Shown one piece after another: positions 1 through 8,311 of a stretch of DNA of 64,000 nucleotides (positions are counted from its first letter, which is position 1; each line of letters opens with the position of its first letter). The stretch comes from JAWWOL01 sp963797535 (GTDB taxonomy: Bacteria > Actinomycetota > Actinomycetes > JAWWOL01). The notes beneath the pieces were generated by a model. It did no database searches, was not told the DNA's origin, and saw nothing but the letters and a program-made list of their open reading frames with translations. The position numbers and the translations under genes were made by a program. The stretch is from NCBI GenBank assembly GCA_963797535.1, contig CAWCPQ010000001.1:434001-498000 (forward strand). The letters run 5' to 3'.

Positions 1-66
1 GTCCGCGGCCGGACGTCGGTGGTCCGGGTGGTCAAGCCCCCGTTCGTGGTGACCTCGACCCGCTGA
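1..66 (+). CDS. gcvT: C-terminal end of a probable aminomethyltransferase (partial)
   Basis: Only the last 21 codons of a plus-strand frame lie in the window, ending in TGA at 64-66. The tail contains RVVKPPFV, which resembles the end of the glycine cleavage T protein, where a VVK-PPF type ending is common. In several actinobacteria gcvT lies next to the cobU/T/S genes, as here. The visible stretch is very short, so another GcvT/YgfZ-like protein is possible. Confidence 0.5.
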   Translation, partial: VRGRTSVVRVVKPPFVVTSTR

Positions 67-78
67 TCCCGTACGAGG

Positions 79-1518
79 TCAGCCGATGCAGCTGGTGAGC
101 ACGATCGACGTCGCTGTCGGGCCCTTGATGGCACTCGACCCGGGGTGCGTCTGGGTCCAGACCGTGAGCGAGCCGAGCAGGTAGCCGCGGCCGAGAGGGC
201 TGGTCGCCTCGATCCGGTCAGTCACGCAGGTGCGGTTGCCCCTGGTCGTCGTCACGTAGTGGTCACCGCCCCAGTAGCCGGCGGAGGACTCCGACAGGGC
301 CTTGCGCGGGTCGGCCTCGGAGAGCACGGCGGCGATCCCGAGCGCACCCATGTTGTCCTGGTCGACGATCGTCCCCTTGCTGGACTTCGTGACCTTGCCG
401 AAGACCATCACGCTGCTGCGGTGCTGCAGGAACAGCGTCGGAGCCAGCACCTCCAAAGTGCTGATCGGCGGGCGGCGGAAGGCCGCGTCAACGGCTGCGG
501 CACCGCCGCCCGCGCGGATGTCCTTGACGAAGACCGCACCGAGCTCGTACGGGAACGCCTGGTACAGGTCGAGGAAGCCGAACTTCGGTGTGGTGCCCTC
601 GGCCGGGCCGTACTGCGCGGCCTCCTCGGCGGCGACCTGCTTGCGCTCGGCTGGCACCAGGGCGGCCCTGAACCGGTCCTCGACCGAACGCGCGTCTCCT
701 TCGATCAGCGAGGTGATGGCCTCGTCCTCGTCACCACTCTTGGCCCGGCGCTGGAGCTTCGCGAGGTCGAAGTACTGGTCGTCGAGGGCGTGGGTGAGCT
801 CGTGGACCACGATGACCTGCGCAAGCGGGTTCAGCTTGGCGCTCCGCACGTACAGCCGTTTGGTACGCGGGTCGTAGAAGCCACCGACGTCGGAAGCCTG
901 CTGAGCGGCCATCGCCTTGGCGAGGTCGGTGTCGCGCGGAACCAGGTGCAGCGCCTTCAGGGTGAGGCTGCTGCCGTGGTTCGCCGCGACCTCGGCTGGG
1001 GTCGGCTTCTCGCCCTTGTTGAGCGCGGCGAGAAACGCCTTGTCGGCCAACGGGGTCACCGTAACCGGCTTGAGGAAGCGGTGTCCGCGAGCCTTCTCCA
1101 CGTAGGCCTCGAGCTTGGGCAAGGCGACGTTCAGGCTCGGTGACGTGCCGAGGTCGATCCCCTTGGTGGGAGCCGGCGGCAACGGGACGGCCGGCTTCGC
1201 GGGATCCCCGGTGGGGACGCTCGGCTGGGCATAGGTGTGCGCAGGCGGCGGAGCTGCAACGTTCCGGGCCGGGTTCAGGACCGAGGCCACGATGGCCACG
1301 CCGACGATCACGACCGCGCCGATGCCGGCCGCGAGCGCGACTGTGGGGCGGCGGCCGGGCGTGTTCGCCGCGGGCGCTGGCTGCGCCTGGTACGGGTTCC
1401 GGAAGGCCGGCGGTGCACTGGCCCACCCCTGCGGCGCCACCAGCCGCGGGTCGCCGGGCGGGAACGGTGGCGGCGGTGGAATGTGCGCATAGTCCGGCAT
1501 GGTCGTGTACTTCGTCAT
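79..1518 (-). CDS. Membrane-anchored HExxH metallopeptidase-like protein
   Basis: 479 aa. The ATG at 1518 is chosen because a GGGGAGG ribosome site lies just upstream; the open frame further upstream is antisense to cobS. Residues 1-55 are rich in Pro and Ala. One membrane segment lies at about 58-82, followed by a Pro-rich linker and an outside domain. That domain carries HELTH at 239-243 with an EGDA motif about 30 residues later, the usual arrangement of zinc ligands in gluzincin-type peptidases. It probably faces the outside of the cell. It is the last gene of the cobU-cobT-cobS run, 23 bp after cobS, but nothing in it points to cobalamin. Substrate unknown. The family is conserved in actinobacteria as far as I recall; I cannot name it. 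Confidence 0.8.
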   Translation of the reverse strand: MTKYTTMPDYAHIPPPPPFPPGDPRLVAPQGWASAPPAFRNPYQAQPAPAANTPGRRPTVALAAGIGAVVIVGVAIVASVLNPARNVAAPPPAHTYAQPSVPTGDPAKPAVPLPPAPTKGIDLGTSPSLNVALPKLEAYVEKARGHRFLKPVTVTPLADKAFLAALNKGEKPTPAEVAANHGSSLTLKALHLVPRDTDLAKAMAAQQASDVGGFYDPRTKRLYVRSAKLNPLAQVIVVHELTHALDDQYFDLAKLQRRAKSGDEDEAITSLIEGDARSVEDRFRAALVPAERKQVAAEEAAQYGPAEGTTPKFGFLDLYQAFPYELGAVFVKDIRAGGGAAAVDAAFRRPPISTLEVLAPTLFLQHRSSVMVFGKVTKSSKGTIVDQDNMGALGIAAVLSEADPRKALSESSAGYWGGDHYVTTTRGNRTCVTDRIEATSPLGRGYLLGSLTVWTQTHPGSSAIKGPTATSIVLTSCIG

Positions 1519-1541
1519 CCCAGCCTCCCCGCTTGACCGGG

Positions 1542-2369
1542 TCAGCTCGTCCCGACAGCCATGATCACCAGGGCGACCATCGTGGCGACCTCGACGAGGG
1601 CCCCGAGGACGTCGCCGGTGATCCCGCCGAACCTGCGGACGGCGTGCGCCCGCAGGGCGTGGGCAACGGCCAGGGGAAGGACGACCGCGGACACGGCACG
1701 CAGCCCGTCGAGCAGCGGGTGGTCGCCGGTGCTCGCCGCGAGCAGGCCGGCGAGGAAGGCGATGAGCACGGTCAGTCCGGCGGCGGTACGGGCTGACGTC
1801 GTGCCGGCCACGAGCGCGCCCAGCCCGTCCGGCCGGGCGGCCGGAGTGCGCGGTGTGCAGGCCCAGGTCACGGCCAGGCGACCGGTGGCGAAGGCGACGA
1901 CCAGAGCCACGACGGAGCGGTCGAGCTCCATGGACACCGTCAGCGCGGCGACGTCGACGAGCAGCACCAGCACGACAGCACCCACGCCGAACGGTCCGAC
2001 GTCGGGGGCCCTCATGACCGCCAGCGCTCGTTCGGCGCCGCCGTAGCAGCCGAGCCCGTCCACCGTGTCCGCCAGGCCGTCCAGGTGCAGTCCCCTGGTC
2101 ATCAGCGCAGCCGCGCCGATCAGCAGGACCGCTGTCAGCAGCTGGCCGGCACCGGTCGGGAACACGTGCTGCAGCAGGGCGCCGGCCAGGGCCAGCACCG
2201 CACCGAGCGCAACGCCGACGGCAGGCGCCCACAGCATCGCCGACCCGGCCGTACGACGGTCCGTCCGGCCGGCCGACAGCGGCGCAACCGTGAACGTGGT
2301 CAGGGCGAGTCGCAGTCCGTCGACCACGACCGGCCCCGGCTCAGGGGGTGGTGGGCTGCTGCTGGTCAC
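1542..2369 (-). CDS. cobS: Adenosylcobinamide-GDP ribazoletransferase
   Basis: 275 aa polytopic membrane protein. It joins adenosylcobinamide-GDP with alpha-ribazole (or its phosphate) to complete adenosylcobalamin. The family motif HLDGLADTVDG is at residues 95-105, and several hydrophobic segments follow. The GTG at 2369 overlaps the end of cobT by 29 bp. A GTG at 2327 (protein starting VVDGLRLA) lies after the cobT stop and would give a length closer to many homologues, so the start is uncertain. It is third in the operon after cobU and cobT. Confidence 0.93.
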   Translation of the reverse strand: MTSSSPPPPEPGPVVVDGLRLALTTFTVAPLSAGRTDRRTAGSAMLWAPAVGVALGAVLALAGALLQHVFPTGAGQLLTAVLLIGAAALMTRGLHLDGLADTVDGLGCYGGAERALAVMRAPDVGPFGVGAVVLVLLVDVAALTVSMELDRSVVALVVAFATGRLAVTWACTPRTPAARPDGLGALVAGTTSARTAAGLTVLIAFLAGLLAASTGDHPLLDGLRAVSAVVLPLAVAHALRAHAVRRFGGITGDVLGALVEVATMVALVIMAVGTS

Positions 2370-3414
2370 TCACGCCGGCTTCGTCGAACGTCGCCATGTC
2401 GGCCAGCGTGGCGGCCGCCGACTGGAGCAGGGGTACGGCCAGCAGCGCCCCGGTGCCCTCGCCGAGGCGCAGTCCGAGGTCGAGCAGCGGGGCCAGGTCG
2501 AGCTCGGCCAGCGCCGCGGCGTGCGCCGGCTCCGTCGAGACGTGACCGGCCACGAACCACAGCCGAGCGTCCGGGGTCATCCGGTCCGCGACGAGCGCGG
2601 CTGCACCCGACACGATCCCGTCGAGCACCACCGGGGTACGGCGTTCCGCGGCGCGGGACAGGAAGCCGGCCATGGCCGCGATGTCGGCGCCACCGACGAC
2701 GCCGACGAGGCGGCCGGGCTGCTCGAGGTACTGCTTGCCCCTGCGCGACGCGTCGCGCACGGCCCTGGTCTTGCGGATCCAGGCGTCGTCATCGATGCCG
2801 GTGCCGCGGCCGACGAGCGTGTGTGACTCCAGGCCGGTGAGCAGCGCGATCAGCACGGTGGCCGGCGTCGTGTTGCCGATGCCCATGTCGCCGGCGATGA
2901 GCAGGTCAGCTCCGCCGTCGATCTCCTCGTCGGCGATCGCCTGTCCGGCCAGGATCGCCCTGGTCGTCTCGTCGATGGTGAGGGCGCTCTCCTGGTCGAT
3001 CCGGCCGGAGCTGCGGCGCACCTTGTACCGGGTGGTCTCCTCCGGCGCGTCCGCAATGTCGGTGGCGACGGACAGGTCGACGACGCGTACGGTCGCCCCG
3101 ACCTGAGCCGCGAGCACGTTGACCGCAGCGCCGCCGCGCAGGAAGTTGCCCACCATCTGGGCGGTTACCTCGCTCGGGTAGGCCGAGACGCCTGCCTGAG
3201 CGATGCCGTGGTCGCCGGCGAAGACGACCACCCTGATCCGGGACGCGAGTGGCGGCGGGCATTCGCCGCGGGCGCCCGCGAGCCAGATCGACAGCTCCTC
3301 GAGCCGGCCGAGCGCGCCCTGGGGCTTGGTCAGCTGCAGCTGCCGGTTCCGCGCACGCTGCTGGGAGAGGACGTCCATGAACGGCGCGGGGGGACCGGCA
3401 CTGTCGAGAAGCAC
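2341..3414 (-). CDS. cobT: Nicotinate-nucleotide--dimethylbenzimidazole phosphoribosyltransferase
   Basis: 357 aa, normal length for CobT. It makes alpha-ribazole phosphate from dimethylbenzimidazole and nicotinate mononucleotide, for the lower ligand of cobalamin. Visible family motifs are GDHGIAQAGVSAYP, GDMGIGNTTPA and, near the end, GEGTGA (about 318-323), whose Glu matches the catalytic base of the Salmonella enzyme. The GTG at 3414 is preceded by AGGAG at 5 nt; the frame stays open upstream only as antisense of cobU. It lies 26 bp after cobU and overlaps cobS. Confidence 0.95.
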   Translation of the reverse strand: MLLDSAGPPAPFMDVLSQQRARNRQLQLTKPQGALGRLEELSIWLAGARGECPPPLASRIRVVVFAGDHGIAQAGVSAYPSEVTAQMVGNFLRGGAAVNVLAAQVGATVRVVDLSVATDIADAPEETTRYKVRRSSGRIDQESALTIDETTRAILAGQAIADEEIDGGADLLIAGDMGIGNTTPATVLIALLTGLESHTLVGRGTGIDDDAWIRKTRAVRDASRRGKQYLEQPGRLVGVVGGADIAAMAGFLSRAAERRTPVVLDGIVSGAAALVADRMTPDARLWFVAGHVSTEPAHAAALAELDLAPLLDLGLRLGEGTGALLAVPLLQSAAATLADMATFDEAGVSDQQQPTTP

Positions 3415-3440
3415 GGAATCTCCTGGTGTGGGCGTTCGGG

Positions 3441-3998
3441 TCACGAGCACGACTTGAGGGTCAGCGGCAGGCCGGCGACGACCAGCACCACCTCGTCCGC
3501 GGCGGCGGCGAGGGCGGCGTTCAACCGTCCCAGCTCGTCCCGGAACAACCGGCCGGAGGCGGTCGCTGGCACGACCCCCCAGCCGACCTCGCTGGACACG
3601 ATCACGGTACGGGCCGCGGTCGTGGTGAAGGCGGCGATGAGTCTCTCGTACTCCTGCTCGGCCCTGGTCATTGCGGCAGAGCCGGCTCGGGGGTCGTCCC
3701 AGCAGCCGCACGAGTCGAGCACCCCGGTCAGCCACAGCGACGCGCAGTCGACGAGCACCGGCGCGGTGGCTGCGGCCAGCAGGTCCGGCAGGTCGGCGTT
3801 CTCCCGAGTACGCCAGCCGGCCGGGCGGCGAGCCCGGTGCGCCGCGACTCGCTCGACCCACTCCGGGTCGTCGGGACGCTCGCCGGCGGTCGCGACGTAG
3901 GTCACCGCCGGCTCGGCCTCGACCAGCGCCTCGGCGTAACGGGACTTCCCCGAGCGCGCGCCGCCGAGAACCAGCGTGCGGTTCGGGCGGGTCGTCAC
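3441..3998 (-). CDS. cobU: Adenosylcobinamide kinase / guanylyltransferase
   Basis: 185 aa. It phosphorylates adenosylcobinamide and then adds GMP to give adenosylcobinamide-GDP. The P-loop GGARSGKS is at residues 12-19; the SSEVGWGVVP and GRLFRDELGRLN blocks are typical of CobU/CobP. The GTG at 3998 is chosen because AGGGGA lies 6-7 nt upstream and the resulting length fits the family; a 41-residue extension is open but unlikely. First gene of the cob operon. There is no room or sequence for a cobalamin riboswitch between its probable -10 (TACGAT, 4036-4041) and the start. Confidence 0.94.
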   Translation of the reverse strand: MTTRPNRTLVLGGARSGKSRYAEALVEAEPAVTYVATAGERPDDPEWVERVAAHRARRPAGWRTRENADLPDLLAAATAPVLVDCASLWLTGVLDSCGCWDDPRAGSAAMTRAEQEYERLIAAFTTTAARTVIVSSEVGWGVVPATASGRLFRDELGRLNAALAAAADEVVLVVAGLPLTLKSCS

Positions 3999-4035
3999 GA
4001 AGGTCCCCTGGTCGACGGCGGGTGCGAGCGCAGTG

Positions 4036-4041
4036 ATCGTA
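4036..4041 (-). promoter_or_regulatory. Probable -10 box of the cobU operon
   Basis: TACGAT on the minus strand fits the actinobacterial TANNNT pattern, about 38 nt before the cobU GTG. The predicted leader is about 30 nt. No B12-box or long structured leader is visible. Confidence 0.4.
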
Positions 4042-4070
4042 GCCGCCGGCTGACTGTCGGTCCCTGCCGC

Positions 4071-4076
4071 TAGGGT
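4071..4076 (+). promoter_or_regulatory. Probable -10 box for the small protein gene at 4096
   Basis: TAGGGT lies 19 nt before the ATG at 4096. A CTGACT at about 4050-4055 could serve as a weak -35. The promoter is back to back with that of cobU. Confidence 0.4.
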
Positions 4077-4095
4077 GCTGGTGGGAGGAACCGAG

Positions 4096-4287
4096 ATGGG
4101 CTGGACCTGGCTGTACGACAACCCCGGTGCGAGCGAGTCCGTTCGCAGCGAGGAGTTCCCGACGCAGGGCGATGCGGAGTCCTGGATCGGGGAGACCTGG
4201 CGCGAGCTCGCCGGCGACGGTGTGACCGCGGTGACGCTGTACGAGGACGACCGCGACGTCTACGGGCCGATGCCGCTCAGAGCCTGA
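4096..4287 (+). CDS. Small conserved actinobacterial protein
   Basis: 63 aa. The ATG at 4096 has GGGAGG 7-8 nt upstream, which decides the start over an upstream GTG. The sequence (MGWTWLYDNPG..., EEFPTQGDAESWIGETW..., ending YGPMPLRA) resembles short acidic proteins of unknown function that I recall from Streptomyces and relatives. No membrane segment or metal motif. Its last 11 bp overlap the end of the convergent phosphoesterase gene. Function unknown. Confidence 0.75.
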   Translation: MGWTWLYDNPGASESVRSEEFPTQGDAESWIGETWRELAGDGVTAVTLYEDDRDVYGPMPLRA

Positions 4288-5389
4288 ACGCCGACGCCAT
4301 GCTCCGGGTGTCCGCGTCCGCCGCGTGCCCGAGGTAGTGCCTGATCCCGAGCAGCTGCTCCGTCGTCTTGAGCAGGCTGTAGTGGTTGAACAGCTCGGCT
4401 GACCGCGTCCCTCGCGGGGTGTTGGGCGAGACCACGATGGTGGCCACGTGGCAGCCGACATCGCTGGTGTTCCGGGCACAGTGGTTCGTGACTCCGCCCT
4501 CGCCCTCGTCGAAAGTGATGAACAGCGCCGTGTCGCCCTGCTCGTAGCCGGGACTGTGCACGATGCGCGGGACCCACCGGGCGAGCCACTCGTCGCCGCT
4601 CGCGGTCGAGCAGCTGTGCATGTCCGAGCAGACGTTGGGCGTGATGAAGCTGAAGGCTGGCAACGTGTCGTCGGCCAGCGCGGTCACCAGCGGGCCGCTG
4701 CGGTCCGTGCCCAGCGGCAGGTCCCAGGCTTTGCACTGCTTGCTGTCGCTGGAGAAATAGACCTCGGGGTTGTGCCTGTCGACGTAGGCGCCGCTGTTCC
4801 CGGACGCACACCGCGAGGGCATCGACTCCTCGTAGGACCGCCACTGGCGGCCGGTGGCGGTGAGCTGGGTGAACAGCGTCGGGATGTGCGGCAGCGAGCA
4901 GGTGGCGGGCTCGCAGTTGGACGTGACGTCGCCGGTCGTACCGGCCACCGCTGCGAAGTAGTTCGGCTGCGAAGGGTGGCTGACGTTGTGGTAGTTCGTC
5001 GCCAGCCCGCAATCCGCCGCCAGCGTGTTGAGGTACGGCGCGTTGCGGCGGGCAGCAGATCCGGGCCCGCCGATGACCGTGTGGAACGACCGGTTCTCCA
5101 GCCAGATCCACACGACGTGCCGGTAGTTGGCCGGGGCCACGCCGCCCCTGCCGCACGCGGGCAGGACCCGCTCGGGTGCGGGTACGACCGCGGCCAGTGC
5201 GCTGCGGACGCTGACTCGCCGGCGCGGTGCTGGCGTACGGACAGCCGGTGCCGTCGGCGACGGGACCACGGCGACCGCGGCGTGCGGAGCGATCGACTCG
5301 GCGCCGAACGTGGTCGTGTCGGCGATCAGGACGCTCACGGCAGCGAGCATGGCTGCCAGGATCAGCGCGAGTCTCGACGGTGAGTGCAT
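4277..5389 (-). CDS. Secreted phosphoesterase (acid phosphatase / phospholipase C family)
   Basis: 370 aa. The N-terminus MHSPSRLALILAAMLAAVSV is a signal peptide. The mature part matches the phosphoesterase family that includes bacterial phospholipase C and AcpA-type acid phosphatases: HVVWIWLENRSF at the start of the domain (metal-binding Glu-Asn), NVSHPSQPNYFA (nucleophile region), and FITFDEGEGG plus HVATIVVSPN near the end. It should release phosphate from phosphate esters outside the cell; the exact substrate cannot be told. It stands alone on the minus strand, and the ATG at 5389 is used. Confidence 0.85.
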   Translation of the reverse strand: MHSPSRLALILAAMLAAVSVLIADTTTFGAESIAPHAAVAVVPSPTAPAVRTPAPRRRVSVRSALAAVVPAPERVLPACGRGGVAPANYRHVVWIWLENRSFHTVIGGPGSAARRNAPYLNTLAADCGLATNYHNVSHPSQPNYFAAVAGTTGDVTSNCEPATCSLPHIPTLFTQLTATGRQWRSYEESMPSRCASGNSGAYVDRHNPEVYFSSDSKQCKAWDLPLGTDRSGPLVTALADDTLPAFSFITPNVCSDMHSCSTASGDEWLARWVPRIVHSPGYEQGDTALFITFDEGEGGVTNHCARNTSDVGCHVATIVVSPNTPRGTRSAELFNHYSLLKTTEQLLGIRHYLGHAADADTRSMASAFRL

Positions 5390-5485
5390 GATTCGAGTCT
5401 CGGACGCGAGCGAGCTGTCCGCAGAGCCGATTCAGCGGTCTTTCACCAAAGGCTCAGGGAGGGCTTAGGGAACGGTCACCAGCAG

Positions 5486-6106
5486 CTAGCGCTGGATGGG
5501 CCGGGGCTCGCCGCCGCGCTTGACCGCCGGCTTGGGCAGCCTGAACATCCGCACCGCTGCCAGCCGCATCGCGCCGTAGGTCATCGCACCCTTGCGGCCT
5601 GGACCGCCGTTGGGGAACTCCCTGGCCAGCGCCCGACGCAGCAGGATGGTCATCGTCGCCAGCTCGAGGAACACCACGATCACGATGATGTCGAGAGCCG
5701 CGCTGAACCACGTCTTGGCGGCGCTGCTGCCGAACAGCAGCGGGATGAAGAACAGGAACACCAGCGGCAGCAGGAACTCCGCCAGGGTCCGGCGGCAGTC
5801 GACCCAGTCCCGGACGTAGCGCCGGATGGGTCCGCGGTCCCTGGACGGCAGCTCGCTCTCGACGCCGCCGACCAGGCCACGGCGAGCCTCGTTGCGCTTG
5901 ACGGCGGACTGCTGGCGGGACAGCCGGGCGGCGTCGCGGCGGTTGGTTGGCGCCGGGACGGGAGCCCTCCGCTTCTCTGCCACGCTGCGCTTGGGCGTGG
6001 GGCGGCCCTTCTTGGCGGTGGCCGGGTTGGCGGCCTCGGAGTCCGAGACCGACTCGCCGTCATGATCGGGGGAGGCCGGACCAGCCGGCGTACGACGTCC
6101 TAGCAC
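5486..6106 (-). CDS. DUF3043 membrane protein
   Basis: 206 aa. The N-terminal half is very basic, with GRPTPKRSVAEKRR typical of DUF3043 proteins; two hydrophobic segments follow at about residues 110-160 (LLPLVFLFFIPLLFG and IIVIVVFLELATM). The GTG at 6106 is chosen because it starts the conserved LGRR region and has TACCCT exactly 6 nt upstream, a leaderless arrangement. An ATG at 6127 is also in frame. It diverges from pspA. Function unknown; the family is confined to actinobacteria as far as I know. Confidence 0.82.
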   Translation of the reverse strand: MLGRRTPAGPASPDHDGESVSDSEAANPATAKKGRPTPKRSVAEKRRAPVPAPTNRRDAARLSRQQSAVKRNEARRGLVGGVESELPSRDRGPIRRYVRDWVDCRRTLAEFLLPLVFLFFIPLLFGSSAAKTWFSAALDIIVIVVFLELATMTILLRRALAREFPNGGPGRKGAMTYGAMRLAAVRMFRLPKPAVKRGGEPRPIQR

Positions 6107-6112
6107 CCGCAC

Positions 6113-6118
6113 AGGGTA
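6113..6118 (-). promoter_or_regulatory. -10 box of a leaderless DUF3043 transcript
   Basis: TACCCT on the minus strand, followed by 6 nt and then the GTG at 6106. Confidence 0.45.
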
Positions 6119-6159
6119 GCCGCCCATGAGAGGGGGTGCAGCGAGAGCCCTTGCATGCG

Positions 6160-6165
6160 TAGGCT
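6160..6165 (+). promoter_or_regulatory. Probable -10 box of the psp cluster
   Basis: TAGGCT, about 53 nt before the pspA ATG, giving a leader of roughly 45 nt that contains AAAGGGG. Confidence 0.4.
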
Positions 6166-6218
6166 GAACAGTGACCGCCGGTGCGGTACCGGCGGGTGGG
6201 AAAGGGGCGTTCGCGCCG

Positions 6219-7019
6219 ATGGCCAGTATCAGCAAGCGACTCGCGTTCGTCTTCAAGGCCAAGGCCAGCAAGGCGTTGGACCGCGCGGAGGACCCGCGCG
6301 AGACTCTGGACTACTCCTACCAGAAGCAGCTCGAGATGCTGCAGAAGGTCAAGCGCGGAGTCGCGGACGTCGCCACCTCGCGCAAGCGCCTCGAGCTGCA
6401 GATGAATCAGCTGCAGCAGGCGAGCGACAAGCTGCAGACCCAGGCCCAGCAGGCGCTTGGCCAAAACCGGGAGGACCTCGCCCGCGAGGCGCTGACCCGC
6501 CGGTCCGGCCTCCAGCAGCAGCTCGCTGACCTGTCGGTCCAGCACGCGCAGCTGCAGGGCGAGGAGGAAAAGCTCACCAACGCCGCGCAGCGGTTGTCCG
6601 CCAAGGTCGAGTCGTTCCGCACCCGCAAGGAGACCATCAAGGCGACCTACACCGCAGCGGAGGCGCAGACCAAGATCGGCGAGGCGTTCTCCGGCATCTC
6701 CGAGGAGATGAGCGACGTCGGCCTGGCCATGCAGCGCGCCGAGGACAAGACGGCCCAGATGCAGGCTCGGGCCGGTGCCATCGACGAGCTGGTCGCCTCC
6801 GGTGCTCTCGACGACGCGCTCAGCAGCGGCCCCGGCCGCAACGACGACATCCAGGCCGAGCTGGATCGGCTGTCCTCGACGAGCGACGTCGAGCTCGAGC
6901 TGGCCCGGATGAAGGGCGCGCTGCCCGCGGGCAACGCACCTGCCGCCATCGAGGGTGCCCCGACCGCCGCGCCCGGCGTTGCCGCCGCCGAGCCGGTCGA
7001 GACCGAGGGACAGTCATGA
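6219..7019 (+). CDS. pspA: PspA/IM30 family phage shock protein
   Basis: 266 aa. ESCRT-III-like coiled-coil protein that binds the inner face of the membrane and protects it under envelope stress. It starts MASISKRLAFVFKAKAS, an amphipathic helix, and is almost entirely helical with long Glu/Gln/Lys heptads (LEMLQKVKRG..., LQQQLADLSVQH...). The Ala/Pro-rich tail (about 245-266) is an addition to the usual domain. The ATG at 6219 is preceded by AAAGGGG; a longer frame from 6171 is less likely. It overlaps pspAA by 4 bp (ATGA), and both stand before htpX and pspAB. Confidence 0.93.
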   Translation: MASISKRLAFVFKAKASKALDRAEDPRETLDYSYQKQLEMLQKVKRGVADVATSRKRLELQMNQLQQASDKLQTQAQQALGQNREDLAREALTRRSGLQQQLADLSVQHAQLQGEEEKLTNAAQRLSAKVESFRTRKETIKATYTAAEAQTKIGEAFSGISEEMSDVGLAMQRAEDKTAQMQARAGAIDELVASGALDDALSSGPGRNDDIQAELDRLSSTSDVELELARMKGALPAGNAPAAIEGAPTAAPGVAAAEPVETEGQS

Positions 7020-7294
7020 TCGTGCGCATCATGGGCGAGGGGCAGGTCGAGGTGGCCGACGCCGAGATCGACCGGCTCAACGCCCTCGACACCGAGCTGC
7101 AGGTCGCCGTCGAGGCGGGCGACGAACAGCTCTACCGGCAGGCTCTTGGGGCGCTGATCGCCAGGGTTCGGGAGGTCGGCACGCCGGTGCCGGACGACAA
7201 GCTGGTTCCGAGTGACATCGTGATCCCCACGGTGGAGATCTCGCTGGAGGATGTCCGTGAGCTGGTCGGCGATGAGGGTCTCATCCCCGGCTGA
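7016..7294 (+). CDS. pspAA: PspA-associated protein PspAA
   Basis: 92 aa, acidic, soluble. It starts MIVRIMGEGQVEV and matches the PspAA family found directly after pspA in actinobacteria and archaea. It probably works with PspA in membrane-stress response; its biochemical role is not established. Translationally coupled to pspA by an ATGA overlap. A strong hairpin follows 8 bp after the stop. Confidence 0.88.
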   Translation: MIVRIMGEGQVEVADAEIDRLNALDTELQVAVEAGDEQLYRQALGALIARVREVGTPVPDDKLVPSDIVIPTVEISLEDVRELVGDEGLIPG

Positions 7295-7302
7295 GTCACG
7301 GT

Positions 7303-7333
7303 GCTCTCCCGGAACGTCTCGTTCCGGGTGAGC
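7303..7333. terminator. Perfect hairpin between pspAA and htpX
   Basis: CCCGGAACG (7308-7316), loop TCT, CGTTCCGGG (7320-7328). Beyond one T-T mismatch, four more pairs extend the stem to 7303 and 7333. There is no U-run after it. It could end or attenuate transcription from pspA-pspAA, so that htpX is expressed separately. Confidence 0.6.
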
Positions 7334-7396
7334 GTTGGATGAGTTGCAGCGCCAGCTGTGACCGCCTGTTCAATGTGGGAGAGCTGAGCCGTACCA

Positions 7397-8311
7397 ATGG
7401 CACATAGTCGCTTTCGTCCCGATCGTGGACTCGTCACCCGGATGCTGGGGACGGTGTTCCTGCTCGGGCTGCTGTACGTCCTTTTCATCGCGGTGCTCAT
7501 CGCGATCCACGTGTCAGTCATCCTGATCCTGGTGATCGCCGGTGGGTTCTTCGCGATCCAGTACTTCGCGTCCGACCGGATCGCCCTGTTCGCCGTCGGC
7601 GGCAAGATCGTGACGCCGGAGGAGGCCCCGGAGCTGCACGGCATCGTGGACCGGCTGTGCGCGCTGGCCGACATGCCCAAGCCGATCGTGGCCATCGCCG
7701 ACACCGACATGCCCAACGCGTTCGCGACCGGCCGCAGCCCCAAGCGCGCCGTCGTGTGCGCCACCACCGGCATCATGCGCCGGCTCGACACCGACGAGCT
7801 CGAGGGCGTGCTGGCGCACGAGCTGTCCCACGTCGCTCACCGCGACGTGGCCGTGATGACCATCGCGAGCTTCCTCGGCGTCCTCGCCGGCATCATCACC
7901 AGGTTCGCCTTCTACTCCGAGATGTTCGGCGGCGGCCGTCGCAACGACCGCGACAACAACACCGCTGGCATGGTCGCCATCGTCATGCTGGTCTCGGCTG
8001 CGGTCTACGCCATCAGCTTCGTGCTGATCCGGACGCTGTCCCGCTACCGCGAGCTCGCTGCAGACCGTTCCGGTGCGCTTCTGACCGGCCGGCCGTCCGC
8101 GCTGGCGAGCGCGCTGGTCAAGATCACCGGCGACATGGGCCGCATCCCGACCAACGACCTGCGCCGGGTCGAGCCGATCAACGCGTTCTTCTTCACCCCG
8201 GCCGCGGCTCCCGGCCTGAGCCTCTCGACCCTCTTCTCCACCCACCCGTCGCTGGAGAAGCGGCTGGAGAACCTCGGTTCCATCGCTCGTGAGCTGGGCC
8301 AGCCGGTCTGA
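7397..8311 (+). CDS. htpX: HtpX-type M48 membrane protease
   Basis: 304 aa. Integral membrane zinc protease that degrades misfolded membrane proteins. Two membrane segments at about 15-60, HELSH at 141-145 (zinc ligands and catalytic Glu), two more segments at about 155-212, then ELAADRSG with the third ligand Glu219. The ATG at 7397 is the first Met; the nearest purine-rich stretch (GGGAGAG) is distant, so initiation is not well explained. Its stop overlaps the pspAB start by one base. Location in the psp cluster fits a membrane-stress role. Confidence 0.93.
   Translation: MAHSRFRPDRGLVTRMLGTVFLLGLLYVLFIAVLIAIHVSVILILVIAGGFFAIQYFASDRIALFAVGGKIVTPEEAPELHGIVDRLCALADMPKPIVAIADTDMPNAFATGRSPKRAVVCATTGIMRRLDTDELEGVLAHELSHVAHRDVAVMTIASFLGVLAGIITRFAFYSEMFGGGRRNDRDNNTAGMVAIVMLVSAAVYAISFVLIRTLSRYRELAADRSGALLTGRPSALASALVKITGDMGRIPTNDLRRVEPINAFFFTPAAAPGLSLSTLFSTHPSLEKRLENLGSIARELGQPV

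Noticed and set aside
3999..4095. Cobalamin riboswitch before cobU
   Set aside because: Only about 30 nt of leader fit between the likely -10 and the start, and no B12-box or long structured leader is seen.
3415..4479. Upstream extension of cobT
   Set aside because: This part is antisense or out of frame to cobU and has no protein-like pattern; the GTG at 3414 with AGGAG gives normal CobT length.
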